From Vibrio coralliilyticus (GTDB lineage Bacteria; Pseudomonadota; Gammaproteobacteria; Enterobacterales; Vibrionaceae): a stretch of 64,000 nt of DNA. Below the pieces are notes generated by a model that worked only from the letters and a program-made list of their open reading frames with translations, made no database searches and was not told the origin of the DNA. Location: NCBI RefSeq assembly GCF_024449095.1, contig NZ_CP024627.1, positions 1,426,001 through 1,490,000 of the forward strand, written 5' to 3'. Made by a program: the position numbers and the translations under genes. This document shows, one piece after another, positions 35,455 through 45,301 of this stretch (its first letter is position 1; every line of letters starts with the position of its first letter).

Positions 35455-35484
35455 ACAGAAAAGGCAAACGTTTGCCTTTTCTGT
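35455..35484. promoter_or_regulatory. PurR operator within a 30-bp perfect palindrome
   Basis: The core GGCAAACGTTTGCC matches the PurR operator (ACGCAAACGTTTGCGT). It is the centre of a perfect 30-bp palindrome with half ACAGAAAAGGCAAAC, about 57 bases upstream of purT and ~250 bases before the divergent HD-GYP gene. PurR control of purT is well known in related bacteria. Confidence 0.82.
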
Positions 35485-35731
35485 GAGAATTACATCTGGA
35501 TACTGTAGAACCATGTATTATATACGTTCAGTGGATGATTTTACTTGCTCTATGCTGCCGAATGAGGTTGTTATGACTTGTGTATTGAACGGAAGAGAGT
35601 GAATTGAGTGTGCATCGTTAAAAATCTTAATTATGTGACATATCAGTAGAGTGAATGCTTAAGTAAAGTGATAAGTTTGTGATTATAATTTATAAAACTA
35701 CAGAAATCACAATAGTTGTCATAGTCAATAG

Positions 35732-36937
35732 ATGAAGTACGATCCAAACAACTCCATAAAGGTTCCGATTGATACGTTAATGGTTGGGATGTTTGTTACG
35801 GCAATCGAAGATAACAAGCGCGTCAATTTGGCAAATGCGGGTAGAGTTTCTTCTAAGAAAGCCATCCAGCAACTCGTTCAGAATGGGATCAAATTCGCTT
35901 GGGTAGATAAAAGTCTGTCTGCTAAAGGGAGTGTGTTTAAACCTGTGGTTGAAGCCAAGCCCAAGGTGAACGAAGAGTCGTCACCAACACCAATTAAACG
36001 CAAGCCCATGAGCCGTTTTTCTAAGCAGAAGAAAGCGTCAAAAATCATTCGTGAAGCCAAAGGTCTTGCGCAAAAAATTCTTAATCAGACGTTTGATGAT
36101 AAGTCGATTCATGTTGATGAGTTAGATGGTTGGGCCAATGATCTTATAGAAGCGGTATTGATTGATTCCGATGCTTTGCACTGCGTCTCTGCACTAAGAA
36201 GTAAAGACGAGTATTTGCTTGAGCATTCAGTCAATGTCGCTACTTTACTGGTGACTTTTGGCAAACACCTTGACTTGCCGAAAGAGACACTAAAGCAACT
36301 GGCTATCGGCGGTATTATTCATGATGTTGGCAAAATTAAGGTGGACGATAAAGTTCTGCACAAGCCTGGTAAGCTCACCCCCGAAGAGTTTGAGCATATG
36401 AAATTGCATCAAGTCTATGCTGAAGAGATTATTTTTACTGTCGAGGGGTTAGGTAGCATCAGTCGTGATGTTTGTCTGATGCATCATGAAAAATTAGACG
36501 GCAATGGCTACCCGAAGGGGCTCAAGGGTGATGAAATACCATTACATGGGAGAATGAGCTGCATTGTGGATATCTATGATGCATTGACCGCAGATCGCTG
36601 TTACAAGAAAGGAATGAGCTCGGCCGAAGCGTTTAAGATCATATTGAGTTTAACGCCATTTCATCTTGATCGTGACTTGGTTTATAAGTTTATTAACTGT
36701 ATCGGCGTCTATCCAGTCGGGGCATTAGTCGAACTGAATGACGGTAGGGTTGGCATTGTTTGGACATCGAATGCGGATGAACCTCTAAAGCCAGTAGTGA
36801 AGTGCTTTTACTCAAGAAAATATAAGCGTTTTATTGATGTCAGTTTCGTCGATATCAAGAACAGTCAATATAAAATTGCGAAGGCGATTGCGCCAAGTAA
36901 TCTTGAAGTAGATCCCGCCCCATTTTTTGATGTGTGA
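35732..36937 (+). CDS. HD-GYP cyclic-di-GMP phosphodiesterase (DUF3391)
   Basis: A 401-residue cytosolic protein. The N-terminal DUF3391 region (KVPIDTLMVGMFV ... GIKFAWVD) precedes an HD-GYP domain (about 165-330). The metal and catalytic residues are present: EHSVNVATLL, GIIHDVGKIKVDD, HHEKLDGNGYPKGLKG and DIYDALTADRCYK, so it should be active against cyclic-di-GMP. The C-terminal ~70 residues form a small beta-rich extension. The 333-bp upstream gap holds the purT operator and no ORF. Confidence 0.92.
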   Translation: MKYDPNNSIKVPIDTLMVGMFVTAIEDNKRVNLANAGRVSSKKAIQQLVQNGIKFAWVDKSLSAKGSVFKPVVEAKPKVNEESSPTPIKRKPMSRFSKQKKASKIIREAKGLAQKILNQTFDDKSIHVDELDGWANDLIEAVLIDSDALHCVSALRSKDEYLLEHSVNVATLLVTFGKHLDLPKETLKQLAIGGIIHDVGKIKVDDKVLHKPGKLTPEEFEHMKLHQVYAEEIIFTVEGLGSISRDVCLMHHEKLDGNGYPKGLKGDEIPLHGRMSCIVDIYDALTADRCYKKGMSSAEAFKIILSLTPFHLDRDLVYKFINCIGVYPVGALVELNDGRVGIVWTSNADEPLKPVVKCFYSRKYKRFIDVSFVDIKNSQYKIAKAIAPSNLEVDPAPFFDV

Positions 36938-36946
36938 GAAAATAAT

Positions 36947-36968
36947 AAAGGCGCTAACTCAGCGCCTT
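36947..36968 (-). terminator. Terminator of cdd
   Basis: The stem AAGGCGCT / AGCGCCTT (loop AACTC) is followed on the minus strand by TATTATTTTC. Confidence 0.75.
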
Positions 36969-36985
36969 ATGCGAATATCACCTTA

Positions 36986-37873
36986 TTAGATAGCCAAATA
37001 AGATACAGGGATATCGGGGTTGATTGCTTCCAGCGTTGACTGAGTATCGGCAAGGTGGCTGATTGTGCCTTCAGACATCTCAACAAGTGCTGCTGTGGCA
37101 ATATTATCGAATGACTCACCATCAAGAAGTAATTGGATCAATGCTACTTGTAGTGGAGGTAGGCTTGGGTTGAAGGCTGCATTTTCTGCATAGGCACCTT
37201 GATACACTTTTCCACTTTTTAGCTTGATGCTAACACCACTTAAATTGTGAGTGTAAGGCGCATAGCTTCTATTCAACGCACTTAATGCTTTGAGGACGAC
37301 TTCATCAGACTCGTCACATCGCTTTCCATGGTCAACGGCTGCCATTAAACCTGATTCGATACCGAGATCACTAGGCCCAAATGATTCAGGCAAATACTCT
37401 TGAAGGTTTTTTTCATCACGTTGAGGAAGTTGGATCGCCAACTCACCAGCTGTCGTCAATTCATTCATAAATTGTCGACAGTGGCCACAAGGACTGAAGT
37501 TGATTGTAATGTCCAAGATACCTTGTTCGCCTTTCATCCACGCATGACTAATCGCTGATTGCTCTGCGTGTACGGTCTGACCAAGTTGCGCGCCTAAAAT
37601 TTCAACGTTTGCACCGAAGTAAAGTCTTCCTGACAGGCCACGAACAATTGCACCTACATAAAAATTTGAAATCGGAGCATAAGAATAAGCCGCGGCGAAG
37701 GGAAGCAGTGCCACTCTCAGCTCATCATCTTGTAGATCAGAAATAGCGAGTAGCTCTGCAAACTGTTCAGAAGAGAGGGTTGCATCAAAATCATCCGCTA
37801 ACAAAATAGGAGAAAGGAACTTTGCGACTTTAGCTGGCGCTTCAGACAGCGCTTGTTCTATGCGGCTTCTCAT
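36986..37873 (-). CDS. cdd: Cytidine deaminase
   Basis: A 295-residue dimer-type cytidine deaminase that converts cytidine and deoxycytidine to uridine forms. The zinc site and catalytic glutamate are in [13 protein letters not shown] and [18 protein letters not shown] and GANVEI are family strands. It has the duplicated long form as in E. coli. The ATG at 37873 (MRSRIEQAL) is chosen over an upstream start. Two CRP-like sites about 50 bases apart upstream suggest CRP/CytR-type control, as known for E. coli cdd. Confidence 0.95.
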   Translation of the reverse strand: MRSRIEQALSEAPAKVAKFLSPILLADDFDATLSSEQFAELLAISDLQDDELRVALLPFAAAYSYAPISNFYVGAIVRGLSGRLYFGANVEILGAQLGQTVHAEQSAISHAWMKGEQGILDITINFSPCGHCRQFMNELTTAGELAIQLPQRDEKNLQEYLPESFGPSDLGIESGLMAAVDHGKRCDESDEVVLKALSALNRSYAPYTHNLSGVSIKLKSGKVYQGAYAENAAFNPSLPPLQVALIQLLLDGESFDNIATAALVEMSEGTISHLADTQSTLEAINPDIPVSYLAI

Positions 37874-37984
37874 ATTGAATCCTTGTTTAAGCAATAATGA
37901 ATATCTTTGGGTCTGCCTGAGTTACTTTTAGAGTGGCTTACCCTGATACTGGTATTTCATTTTATGTAACGCAGAAAACTTTAC

Positions 37985-38000
37985 TGAGATCATTGTCACA
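37985..38000 (-). promoter_or_regulatory. CRP-like site 1 upstream of cdd
   Basis: The minus strand reads TGTGACAATGATCTCA, nine of ten bases of the TGTGA-N6-TCACA consensus. Confidence 0.65.
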
Positions 38001-38034
38001 ATAAAAATTGCAATGGATTTTATTGTTACACAAT

Positions 38035-38050
38035 TAGAGTGATGTCACAC
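38035..38050 (-). promoter_or_regulatory. CRP-like site 2 upstream of cdd
   Basis: The minus strand reads GTGTGACATCACTCTA; the TGTGA half is perfect and the other half is weaker. The ~50-bp spacing to site 1 resembles tandem CRP sites in CytR-controlled promoters. Confidence 0.5.
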
Positions 38051-38122
38051 ATGGTAACGATTGCAGTGAAGGTTTAGGTGATGTACGTCGGAATGCGTAG
38101 ATACGCTATCCGACGCGGAGGT

Positions 38123-38800
38123 TTATGCAGCGAGCCAGATCGCGAGAGCGAAGAATGATGGGGCCAGAATTGAGGTAATTACGCCACAGACCACGAGTGC
38201 CAATGAGCTGAAGGCTGCATCTTGTGCGTCCTTTTCTGCACAGGTTGCGGTCCCCAATGCATGAGAAACGGTGCCCATGGTGAGGCCTTTGGCAATGGGA
38301 TGAGTAATGTTCAATACATTATAAATAGGGTAGGCCAGAATCGCACCAAACAACCCAACCAATAGCACCAAAATAGCGGCAATAGCAGGTTCGCCACCTA
38401 AATGGCTTGATACTTCCATTGCGATTGGCGTTGTTACAGATTTACCTAATAAGCTGGCGATCAATGAGAGGTCTGTCTGCATGTAGGATGCGATAACCGT
38501 GGCGGTCAGCATCGACATGACACTACCGACACCACAGGCCAGAATGATGATTCGCCAGTTAGCTCGTATTTGAGGAAGCTGCTCGTATAGGGGATAAGCG
38601 AGGGCAACAACGGCAGGCTGTAGCAGAAAATTAATCCACTCATTATCCTGGTAATAAGTTTCGAACGGTACTTTGAGCTGGGTGAGTAAAGGGATCATCA
38701 CTGCCAGACTGATCAGTAGAGGATTCATAAACGGACTAGTGATCTTTTGGCAGAGCCAGCGTGCAGACAGGAAAACGACAATTGTTACGAGTAGCCACAT
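38123..38800 (-). CDS. yohK: LrgB/CidB-family membrane protein
   Basis: A 225-residue inner-membrane protein with six to seven membrane segments, belonging to the LrgB/YohK family. The late segment GLTMGTVSHALGTATCAE is the conserved family motif. With YohJ it forms a holin/antiholin-like pair; recent work in other bacteria links such pairs to small-molecule export. Its start overlaps the yohJ stop by one base (ATGA type), and it sits upstream of cdd as in enterobacteria. Confidence 0.93.
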   Translation of the reverse strand: MWLLVTIVVFLSARWLCQKITSPFMNPLLISLAVMIPLLTQLKVPFETYYQDNEWINFLLQPAVVALAYPLYEQLPQIRANWRIIILACGVGSVMSMLTATVIASYMQTDLSLIASLLGKSVTTPIAMEVSSHLGGEPAIAAILVLLVGLFGAILAYPIYNVLNITHPIAKGLTMGTVSHALGTATCAEKDAQDAAFSSLALVVCGVITSILAPSFFALAIWLAA

Positions 38801-39165
38801 TATTGGTCACCTCGCTTGAGCATTCTATCCAACATGAGTCCTAATAAAACCAGTACGATGAATGTGCCACCTACTGCACTAGCAAGAATCGGAAGCGCGT
38901 TGTTGAGGAGCAGATCAAAGTGTTCCATTAATCCAACACTGATTGGAACAAAGAGCAGCACCATGTATCGAATAAACAGAGTGGCGCTAGGGCGTACCCA
39001 TTCCACTGGTACTAGCCCGCTGGCAAGAAGTGAAAACAAGATTAACATGCCAATGATGCTGCCCGGAATTGAGATATCTAGAAGGTTTTGAATATTAATG
39101 CCTGCCATGAGGCAAAGAAAAATCAGCCCCATAGATACGACGTATTTAAGCAAGGTTTTCGCCAT
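38800..39165 (-). CDS. yohJ: LrgA/CidA-family holin-like protein
   Basis: A 121-residue inner-membrane protein with four membrane segments; [16 protein letters not shown] and [15 protein letters not shown] are the conserved LrgA family stretches. First gene of the yohJ-yohK pair, followed by cdd, a gene order shared with E. coli. Confidence 0.92.
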   Translation of the reverse strand: MAKTLLKYVVSMGLIFLCLMAGINIQNLLDISIPGSIIGMLILFSLLASGLVPVEWVRPSATLFIRYMVLLFVPISVGLMEHFDLLLNNALPILASAVGGTFIVLVLLGLMLDRMLKRGDQ

Positions 39166-39202
39166 AGGTGGTGTCGTCCAAATTTAATCAACTTTTGCAT
39201 AT

Positions 39203-39237
39203 GTGAATACACTGAAACGTAGGTTCAGTGTATTCAC
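39203..39237. other. Perfect 14-bp inverted repeat upstream of yohJ
   Basis: GTGAATACACTGAA and TTCAGTGTATTCAC form a perfect stem with a 7-base loop, 38 bases upstream of yohJ and 72 bases after the sbcB stop. There is no T-run on either strand, so it could be an operator for the yohJK pair or a Rho-type 3' end structure. Confidence 0.6.
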
Positions 39238-39308
39238 AGGCCTCAGCAAGGTGGTATTTTTATAGTGTGATGAGGCCTAACTGTTATAGGGTGCAGGCAA
39301 TAAGTTGT

Positions 39309-40733
39309 TTAAGATACTCGCTTTTGGACGTATTGGTAAACAGATTTTAAGATAGCTATCTTTTTTTCGTCACTTTCATACTCGTGAACTAAGTTTTCCA
39401 AATTCAACATGTAATCTTCAATTCGGCTTTCAAAGTACTCACGGCAATGTGCCGCCCATTTTTGTTGCTCACTCTCGTCCAATGTCCACGGAAAATGTCT
39501 GGCGCGATAGCGGAATAAAAGTGGGGCTATTCGCTCATCATTGAATGAGATATCTAGAGCGGATAGATTCTCCGGATCCGTTTCGCGGATTATTGCCATT
39601 GATGTTTTATCAGCTGGAGAGAAAAAACCATCGTAAAGCATGGTATCGACATCATCGTTCTTTTCGTATTCTCGTTCGATACTGTATAGCGAATTGAGTT
39701 TTTCTCTTATTTCTGGGCGTTGTCTAAGTCGCTCAAGGTTTTGTAAGCACTTTTCTCTGTCAATGCCTATGTTAGCTGCATTCTCAGCAGTTAATGTTTT
39801 GGCTGGGGCCAAAATAGGGCACTTGTTGAGGTGGACAAGTTTGATTGGTACAGGCAGTTCGTCTGGGCCAAGTTCAGAATGTTTGGTGTAGAGACGCTCA
39901 TTAAGCTGTTCTACATCTAAATCCAACAACGGCTGAGGATCTTTCGCCAAATCAACCACAATGACTGCGTTTTGATTGGTTGGGTGCCAAGCGACCGGAA
40001 CTACCCAGCTAGTATAATTGCATTCACGCCCCAACATACCCGATACGTGCATAAGCGGTGTCATCTTTACGATATCGACAAGATCATTGAGTTTACGCTT
40101 GTGGCGCATACTCAGGAAGTAATCGAAAAGCTTTGGTTGCGCAGCTTTGACCTTTTTCGCCATCTCAATGGTGGCGATAACATCGGCCATCGCATCGTGT
40201 GCATTCGCGTGTTCAATGCCATTTGCAACGGATAAGTGTTCCAGCTTAAAACTGATGAAGCCTTCTTCATTTTCTGGCCAATTGATGCCTTCTGGGCGAA
40301 GAGCATAACAAGCTCTCATCACATCAAGTAAGTCCCAGCGAGAGTTGCCGTTTTGCCAGCTCCACGCATATGGATCGATGAAATTCCGGTAACAGGTGTA
40401 TCGAGTCACTTCGTCATCAAATCGAATGCTGTTGTAACCTAAGTTGATGGTGTTGGGGGTGGATAATTGCTCATGAATTTTGGCGATAAACTCAGGCTCT
40501 GGCAGGCCTTTCGATTCCGCAACTTGAGGTGTAATACCTGTGATCAGCGCAGCTTCTGGTGAAGGAAGATAATCTGAGGGCGGTTGGCAGTAGATAACAA
40601 GAGGTTCACCTATGATATTGAAGTCCATATCGGTACGTACTCCCGCAAACTGAGACGGTCTGTCTTTTGCTGGGCTGGTTCCCCACGTCTCATAATCGAA
40701 GAAAAAAAACGTAGGTTGATGCTCTCGTTGCAT
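39309..40733 (-). CDS. sbcB: Exodeoxyribonuclease I
   Basis: A 474-residue 3'-5' single-strand DNA exonuclease of the DEDDh type. The catalytic residues are in FFFDYETWG (D, E), NLGYNSIRFDDEV (D), and HDAMADVIAT (H/D). The SH3-like and C-terminal helical regions follow. Full length; acts with recombination and mismatch repair. Confidence 0.95.
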   Translation of the reverse strand: MQREHQPTFFFFDYETWGTSPAKDRPSQFAGVRTDMDFNIIGEPLVIYCQPPSDYLPSPEAALITGITPQVAESKGLPEPEFIAKIHEQLSTPNTINLGYNSIRFDDEVTRYTCYRNFIDPYAWSWQNGNSRWDLLDVMRACYALRPEGINWPENEEGFISFKLEHLSVANGIEHANAHDAMADVIATIEMAKKVKAAQPKLFDYFLSMRHKRKLNDLVDIVKMTPLMHVSGMLGRECNYTSWVVPVAWHPTNQNAVIVVDLAKDPQPLLDLDVEQLNERLYTKHSELGPDELPVPIKLVHLNKCPILAPAKTLTAENAANIGIDREKCLQNLERLRQRPEIREKLNSLYSIEREYEKNDDVDTMLYDGFFSPADKTSMAIIRETDPENLSALDISFNDERIAPLLFRYRARHFPWTLDESEQQKWAAHCREYFESRIEDYMLNLENLVHEYESDEKKIAILKSVYQYVQKRVS

Positions 40734-40835
40734 TATCTCTTTACCAAGTCTTTGAAATTCACTCAGGTATTAGACCACTGAGGATGAGACAAGGCAAACA
40801 GGAAGCGCTGGATTGCAGGAAATTTGTTGGCTTAG

Positions 40836-40866
40836 AAAAAGCCCCGAGTGGTTAACTCAGGGCTTT
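40836..40866 (-). terminator. Terminator of tcyP
   Basis: AAAGCCC-C-GAGT / ACTC-A-GGGCTTT with one internal mismatch is followed by TTCTAAGCC on the minus strand. Confidence 0.7.
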
Positions 40867-40872
40867 GCTATG

Positions 40873-42246
40873 TTAGGCTTGTTGAGCTTCAAGCTCTTCG
40901 TCGGTGAGTTTATCACCAAGAATACGGCTTGTGAGAGTGCCTGCTGTCATGGCACCTGAGACGTTAAGAGCGGTTCGTGCCATATCAATCAAAGGTTCAA
41001 TTGAGATAAGTAGCGCTGCGATGGTTACTGGTAATCCCATTGCAGGTAATACAATCAAAGCAGCGAAGGTCGCCCCGCCCCCTACGCCGGCGATACCGAA
41101 TGAGCTCACCACGATAATCGCAACTAGGGATAGGATGAAGTTGATATCCGTTGGATCGATACCCACAGTTGGAGCAACCATCACGGCCAACATTGCAGGG
41201 TAGATTCCCGCACAGCCATTTTGTCCTATGGTTGCGCCAAATGATGCTGAAAGGTTTGCAATTGCAGGTGGCACGCGCAGCTTGTTGATCTGTGCTTCTA
41301 CGTTAAGTGGAATCGTTGCTGCTGAGCTGCGTGACGTAAATGCGAATGTCAGCACCGGCCAAATCTTCTGGAAATACTCTTTAGGACTAACACCAACAAA
41401 AGACACCAGAATTCCGTGAACAACAAACATTAATGCGATGGCAACGTATGACGCAACGATAAAGCCCAGTAGGTTGAGAATGTCACTCGCACTGGATGTG
41501 GCAACAACTTTCGCCATCAGCGCTGCAATACCGTAAGGTGTCAAAGCCATGATCATTTTTACCAAACGCATCACTACCGATTGAGTGGCTTCTACAAACG
41601 TACGAATCGGTGCTTCCAACTCTTCCTTTTCTGCCATCACTTTGCGTGCAGCGATACCAGTTAATACACCGAAGATCACAACAGCGATAATCGAAGTCGA
41701 GCGCGCACCAGTTAGATCAGCAAAAGGATTAGTAGGAATAAAGCTAACCAGCATTTGAGGAATGGTGAGATCGCTGACGACACCTACGCGATCTTCGAGC
41801 ACAGCAATACGAGCTGTTTCTCGGGCACCTTCAGTTAAACCTTCTGCACTAAGGCCAAACGCCTGGGTCACAAAGATACCGATGATGGCAGAGATTGCCG
41901 TGGTGGCTAGTAGTACTGAAATTGTCAGCCCAGAGATCTTGCCCAATGAACCGCCTTTTTCTAGCTTGACAACGGCGGCAATCATAGAGACCAGTACCAG
42001 CGGCATAATGACCATCTTTAATAGGCCAACATAACCACGGCCAACGACATTGATCCACTCCAGAGTTTGATCGATAACCGGGTTACCTTCACTGAATATA
42101 AGTTGAAGCGCTAAGCCAAATGCACTGCCGAGCACTAAACCGAATAGAACGAGTCGGGATAATGTGTTTTCCTTCCTCTGTTGTCCAAAAAGGAAAAAGA
42201 GGATACCGACAAATACCGCTAAAGAAGCGATAGCCGCTACTGACAT
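40873..42246 (-). CDS. tcyP: L-cystine symporter TcyP (YdjN)
   Basis: A 457-residue sodium/dicarboxylate-symporter-family transporter. It matches E. coli YdjN/TcyP along its length, for example VGRGYVGLLKMVIMPLVL, TFAFTSRSSAATIPLNVEAQ and ASFGATIGQNGCAG. It imports cystine from the periplasm. Transcribed alone. Confidence 0.93.
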   Translation of the reverse strand: MSVAAIASLAVFVGILFFLFGQQRKENTLSRLVLFGLVLGSAFGLALQLIFSEGNPVIDQTLEWINVVGRGYVGLLKMVIMPLVLVSMIAAVVKLEKGGSLGKISGLTISVLLATTAISAIIGIFVTQAFGLSAEGLTEGARETARIAVLEDRVGVVSDLTIPQMLVSFIPTNPFADLTGARSTSIIAVVIFGVLTGIAARKVMAEKEELEAPIRTFVEATQSVVMRLVKMIMALTPYGIAALMAKVVATSSASDILNLLGFIVASYVAIALMFVVHGILVSFVGVSPKEYFQKIWPVLTFAFTSRSSAATIPLNVEAQINKLRVPPAIANLSASFGATIGQNGCAGIYPAMLAVMVAPTVGIDPTDINFILSLVAIIVVSSFGIAGVGGGATFAALIVLPAMGLPVTIAALLISIEPLIDMARTALNVSGAMTAGTLTSRILGDKLTDEELEAQQA

Positions 42247-42437
42247 AATAGGTTGTCCTTATTGAGAGTTTGAGTCGCATTTATTGAGTAAATGCATTAC
42301 AGGATTAAATTCTGTAACAAACAATAATGATTTGAAAAGTATGATTGAAATAAAAAAAAGATATTTGATATGTATTTAAGTTATTAAACTGGCGATTTTG
42401 TATCGAAAGTGCGCGAATAAAAGTGAAAATGGGCAAC

Positions 42438-43124
42438 TTATTGATATTTATTAATCAAATCTCTCATCTGGATACTATCAAGAGTTTGAATTTTTCTTTC
42501 CGTGTTGGTCAGCAAGCTGTATTGCATTGCCCTTGCGACTTCTTCAGCTTGAATGGGAATCAACTTAGCCAGCTTGCCTAACATAAGCGGTCGAAGAGAT
42601 TTCATGACAAATTGAACAACGGCTTCATCAGTGCGAGGGGTATCCCTAAGGCCGACAAGAGGTCCAGGCCTGACAAAGGAAACATGTTCAAACCCCATTC
42701 GCTCAATGGCTATTTCCATTTTGCCTTTGCAGCGCAAATAATGAGACACAGAACGTACCGAAGCACCGTAACTAGAGACAACGGCTAAGTGAGTCACACC
42801 AAGCACCTTCATTGTTTGAGCTACATCGCACACTAACTCGTAATCGATGCGTTCCAGTTCCTGTTTTGATCCTGCTTGCTTGATGGTGGTACCTAGGCAG
42901 ATGAAGCCATATTTGGGGGATGGTTTATCAGAGTCCCACTGTTGAACTTGAAGTTGCTTGTTTTCCAGTACTTCCAGTTTGGGGTGAAAGAAAGGCAGTG
43001 GACGACGGCTCAAGGCATAGATGCGTGTGATGGGAGCCTCTTCTAGCATCTGTTTAATCAGCTCTGTTCCTATTAAGCCTGTCGCGCCAGCAATCATGAC
43101 GACTAAATCTCTCGACTCAGACAC
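42438..43124 (-). CDS. NAD(P)-binding Rossmann protein, HTATIP2-like
   Basis: A 228-residue atypical short-chain dehydrogenase. The N-terminal dinucleotide-binding motif is MIAGATGLIGTELIKQM, and VVSSYGASVRSVSHYLRCKGKMEIAIER holds an SDR-type Tyr-x-x-x-Lys-like region. HTATIP2/Oxidored-like proteins of this sort are often annotated as oxidoreductases; substrate unknown. Confidence 0.82.
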   Translation of the reverse strand: MSESRDLVVMIAGATGLIGTELIKQMLEEAPITRIYALSRRPLPFFHPKLEVLENKQLQVQQWDSDKPSPKYGFICLGTTIKQAGSKQELERIDYELVCDVAQTMKVLGVTHLAVVSSYGASVRSVSHYLRCKGKMEIAIERMGFEHVSFVRPGPLVGLRDTPRTDEAVVQFVMKSLRPLMLGKLAKLIPIQAEEVARAMQYSLLTNTERKIQTLDSIQMRDLINKYQ

Positions 43125-43654
43125 ATTATTGTCCTTAGTTCAATGTAACAACCAGAGCATCTAACAATGCACCTGAAAAGTCTGTGATCGATCTTTTAGG
43201 TTGAGAGTTATCTTGGGTCATGTTTGGCCTCGATTAACGAGGCCATTCTGGTGGTGGAGAGATCAAGTAAGGGAGAAAGGGACTCGCTTTTGAGTCTTTT
43301 GATTCGACCTGTGTTGTTTCTGTTTCTTCGATTTTTGATTGGCAAACATACAAACCTCCTTGAGCTATCAAGCTTGGGTCAACCGTACTCGGCGTTAAGC
43401 AATGCAGTCTTCATGCCGACTAATTTTCAGTGTGATATTTTTCAGTAAGTTAGTTGTGAATAAGGCTGCCCCATATAATAAGATAGGTGATGGGAGGGAA
43501 AAGTTTCATTTTTCACATCAATTTGAATATGAAAATGACGTCTGTATATGTCTATCCGCGATGAAATAAGCGTGGGGGTGGGGTGTTAACTAGCTGATTT
43601 CGCGTTACACTCAGAGCTTCACAGGGGATTCGTGACACCAAAAGGAACAATAAA
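43125..43654. other. Long intergenic region
   Basis: A 530-bp gap. It contains a GGCCTCG/CGAGGCC hairpin (43226-43244, loop ATTAA, no T-run), one small minus-strand ORF with an excellent ribosome site (43263-43349), and the promoter of the flavin reductase gene. A plus-strand frame (43224-43448) overlaps these and looks like chance. No B12 riboswitch was recognised. Confidence 0.5.
43263..43349 (-). CDS. Possible small basic protein
   Basis: A 28-codon frame starting at ATG 43349, five bases after a near-perfect AAGGAGGT ribosome site. The product is very basic (MFANQKSKKQKQHRSNQKTQ...). A second frame over the same DNA (from TTG 43353, 39 codons) is more protein-like and ends in the hairpin at 43234, but its start is too close to the ribosome site. 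I cannot choose between them without data. Confidence 0.3.
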   Translation of the reverse strand: MFANQKSKKQKQHRSNQKTQKRVPFSLT

Positions 43655-44266
43655 ATGAATATTGATGCAAGCACTCTTGCGCCTACTCAGATGTACCATT
43701 TGATGACTCAAACCGTGATTCCAAGGCCAATTGCGTGGGTTTTGACCGATTCGGGTGATGCAGATTACAACCTCGCACCATTTTCTTATTTCACACCTAT
43801 CTCAAGTAACCCTCCGCTTTTAATGTTTTCTGTGGGTAAAAAACCGACAGGCGAGATCAAAGATACGACACGCAACATCCTAGAGACTGGAAGAATGGTG
43901 GTGCATATCGCAAATGCTGAGATGGCTGAGCAAGTAACTCAGACATCGGCAACCTTACCACATGGTCAGTCTGAGGTTGCCTTAGCCGAGTTGGAACTGA
44001 CTGAATTTGAGGGCTTTGAATTACCAAGAATCAAAGATTGCCCAATTGCTTTTGGATGCAAGCTGTTTGAAGTTAAAGAAATTGGGGAAACACCTCAAAG
44101 CCTAATCTTTGCTCAAATTGAAGACATATATATTGCGCCGGAAGTGATTGGAGATAACCAAGAACGTTTAGTTGTTGACGCACTAAAAGTGAATCCTCTT
44201 TCTCGTTTAGGTGGTAGCCAATATGCCAACCTAGACCAATCCTTTACTGTCGCCAGACCGAAATAA
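43655..44266 (+). CDS. Flavin reductase-domain protein
   Basis: A 203-residue protein of the flavin reductase-like (FMN-binding split barrel) family: TVIPRPIAWVLTDSG near the start, NLAPFSYFTPISSNPPLLMFSVG, and DTTRNILETGRMVVHI are typical. It would bind FMN and reduce flavin or act with a partner oxygenase. It is seven bases upstream of cobT and probably co-transcribed; in vibrios a link to dimethylbenzimidazole or cobalamin handling is possible but unproven. Confidence 0.88.
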   Translation: MNIDASTLAPTQMYHLMTQTVIPRPIAWVLTDSGDADYNLAPFSYFTPISSNPPLLMFSVGKKPTGEIKDTTRNILETGRMVVHIANAEMAEQVTQTSATLPHGQSEVALAELELTEFEGFELPRIKDCPIAFGCKLFEVKEIGETPQSLIFAQIEDIYIAPEVIGDNQERLVVDALKVNPLSRLGGSQYANLDQSFTVARPK

Positions 44267-44272
44267 AGCTGT

Positions 44273-45301
44273 ATGTTAGATCAATCTTATTCAGATGCTA
44301 TTTGGCATCGAATCAATCAAAAAACTAAACCACTGGGTGCTCTTGGGCAGTTAGAGTCAATTGCCCACCAGCTCGCACTGATTCAGAGTAATTCAAAGGG
44401 TGACGCTGTCACTAATGTGAGCATTGTAAAGCCAACCGCGATTGTCTTTGCTGGTGACCATGGCATTGCGGACGAAAGTGTGAGCATCGCGCCAAGCGCT
44501 GTGACTCAACAAATGGTGTTAAATTTTCTTGCTGGTGGAGCGGCAATCAATTGTTTTTGTCGGATAAACCAGATTGAGCTTAAGGTGGTTGATACGGGAA
44601 TATTGATTCCTGTAGAGGTGTCAGCGCCTAACTTTGTAGTGCAAAGGCTGGGTGACAGAACCGCCAATTTTGCCAATGAGGCAGCGATGTCTAGTGACCA
44701 AGTCAAACAGGGGATTGAGTTTGGTCGCGAGCTGGTTAAGCGAACGGTCAATGAAGGTTGCAACCTTGTCATGTTTGGTGAAATGGGAATTGGGAACACT
44801 TCAAGTGCCGCCGCCATAGTTGCTGCTTTGACAGGTCAGGATGCCCAATCATGTGTTGGTCTAGGCACAGGTATCACCACTGAACAGCTAGCGAAAAAAG
44901 TGGCTCTAGTTGAGCAAGGCGTGTCGCGTTGCCGAGGTGGTGACGTTTATCAGGTGTTATCTGAAGTGGGCGGTTTTGAGATTGTGCAAATGGTGGGGGC
45001 GTTCTTGGCCGCCAGTGAAACAAGAACACCCGTTATTGTCGATGGGTTTATTGTCACAGCAGCAGCCTACGCAGCAACACTGATAGCACCTGAGTGCAGA
45101 GAGTTTATGATTTTTGCGCATAAATCTGAAGAATTGGCCCATCAGATATTACTCGAAAAACTCAATGCTAACCCGCTGTTAGATTTGTCTATGCGTTTAG
45201 GAGAAGGCACGGGTGCCGCTCTTGCGATTCCTTTAGTCAGAGCGGCTGCGGAGTTTTACAATTCAATGGCAAGCTTCGAAGATGCCGGAGTAACGGTTTG
45301 A
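44273..45301 (+). CDS. cobT: Nicotinate-nucleotide-dimethylbenzimidazole phosphoribosyltransferase
   Basis: A 342-residue enzyme that makes alpha-ribazole phosphate, the lower ligand nucleotide of cobalamin. Family signatures are [51 protein letters not shown] and the catalytic glutamate near [14 protein letters not shown]. The stop overlaps the cobS start (TGATG). Confidence 0.96.
   Translation: MLDQSYSDAIWHRINQKTKPLGALGQLESIAHQLALIQSNSKGDAVTNVSIVKPTAIVFAGDHGIADESVSIAPSAVTQQMVLNFLAGGAAINCFCRINQIELKVVDTGILIPVEVSAPNFVVQRLGDRTANFANEAAMSSDQVKQGIEFGRELVKRTVNEGCNLVMFGEMGIGNTSSAAAIVAALTGQDAQSCVGLGTGITTEQLAKKVALVEQGVSRCRGGDVYQVLSEVGGFEIVQMVGAFLAASETRTPVIVDGFIVTAAAYAATLIAPECREFMIFAHKSEELAHQILLEKLNANPLLDLSMRLGEGTGAALAIPLVRAAAEFYNSMASFEDAGVTV

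Noticed and set aside
43224-43448. 74-codon plus-strand ORF
   Set aside because: No ribosome site, overlaps a hairpin and a better-supported minus-strand small frame, and composition is not protein-like.
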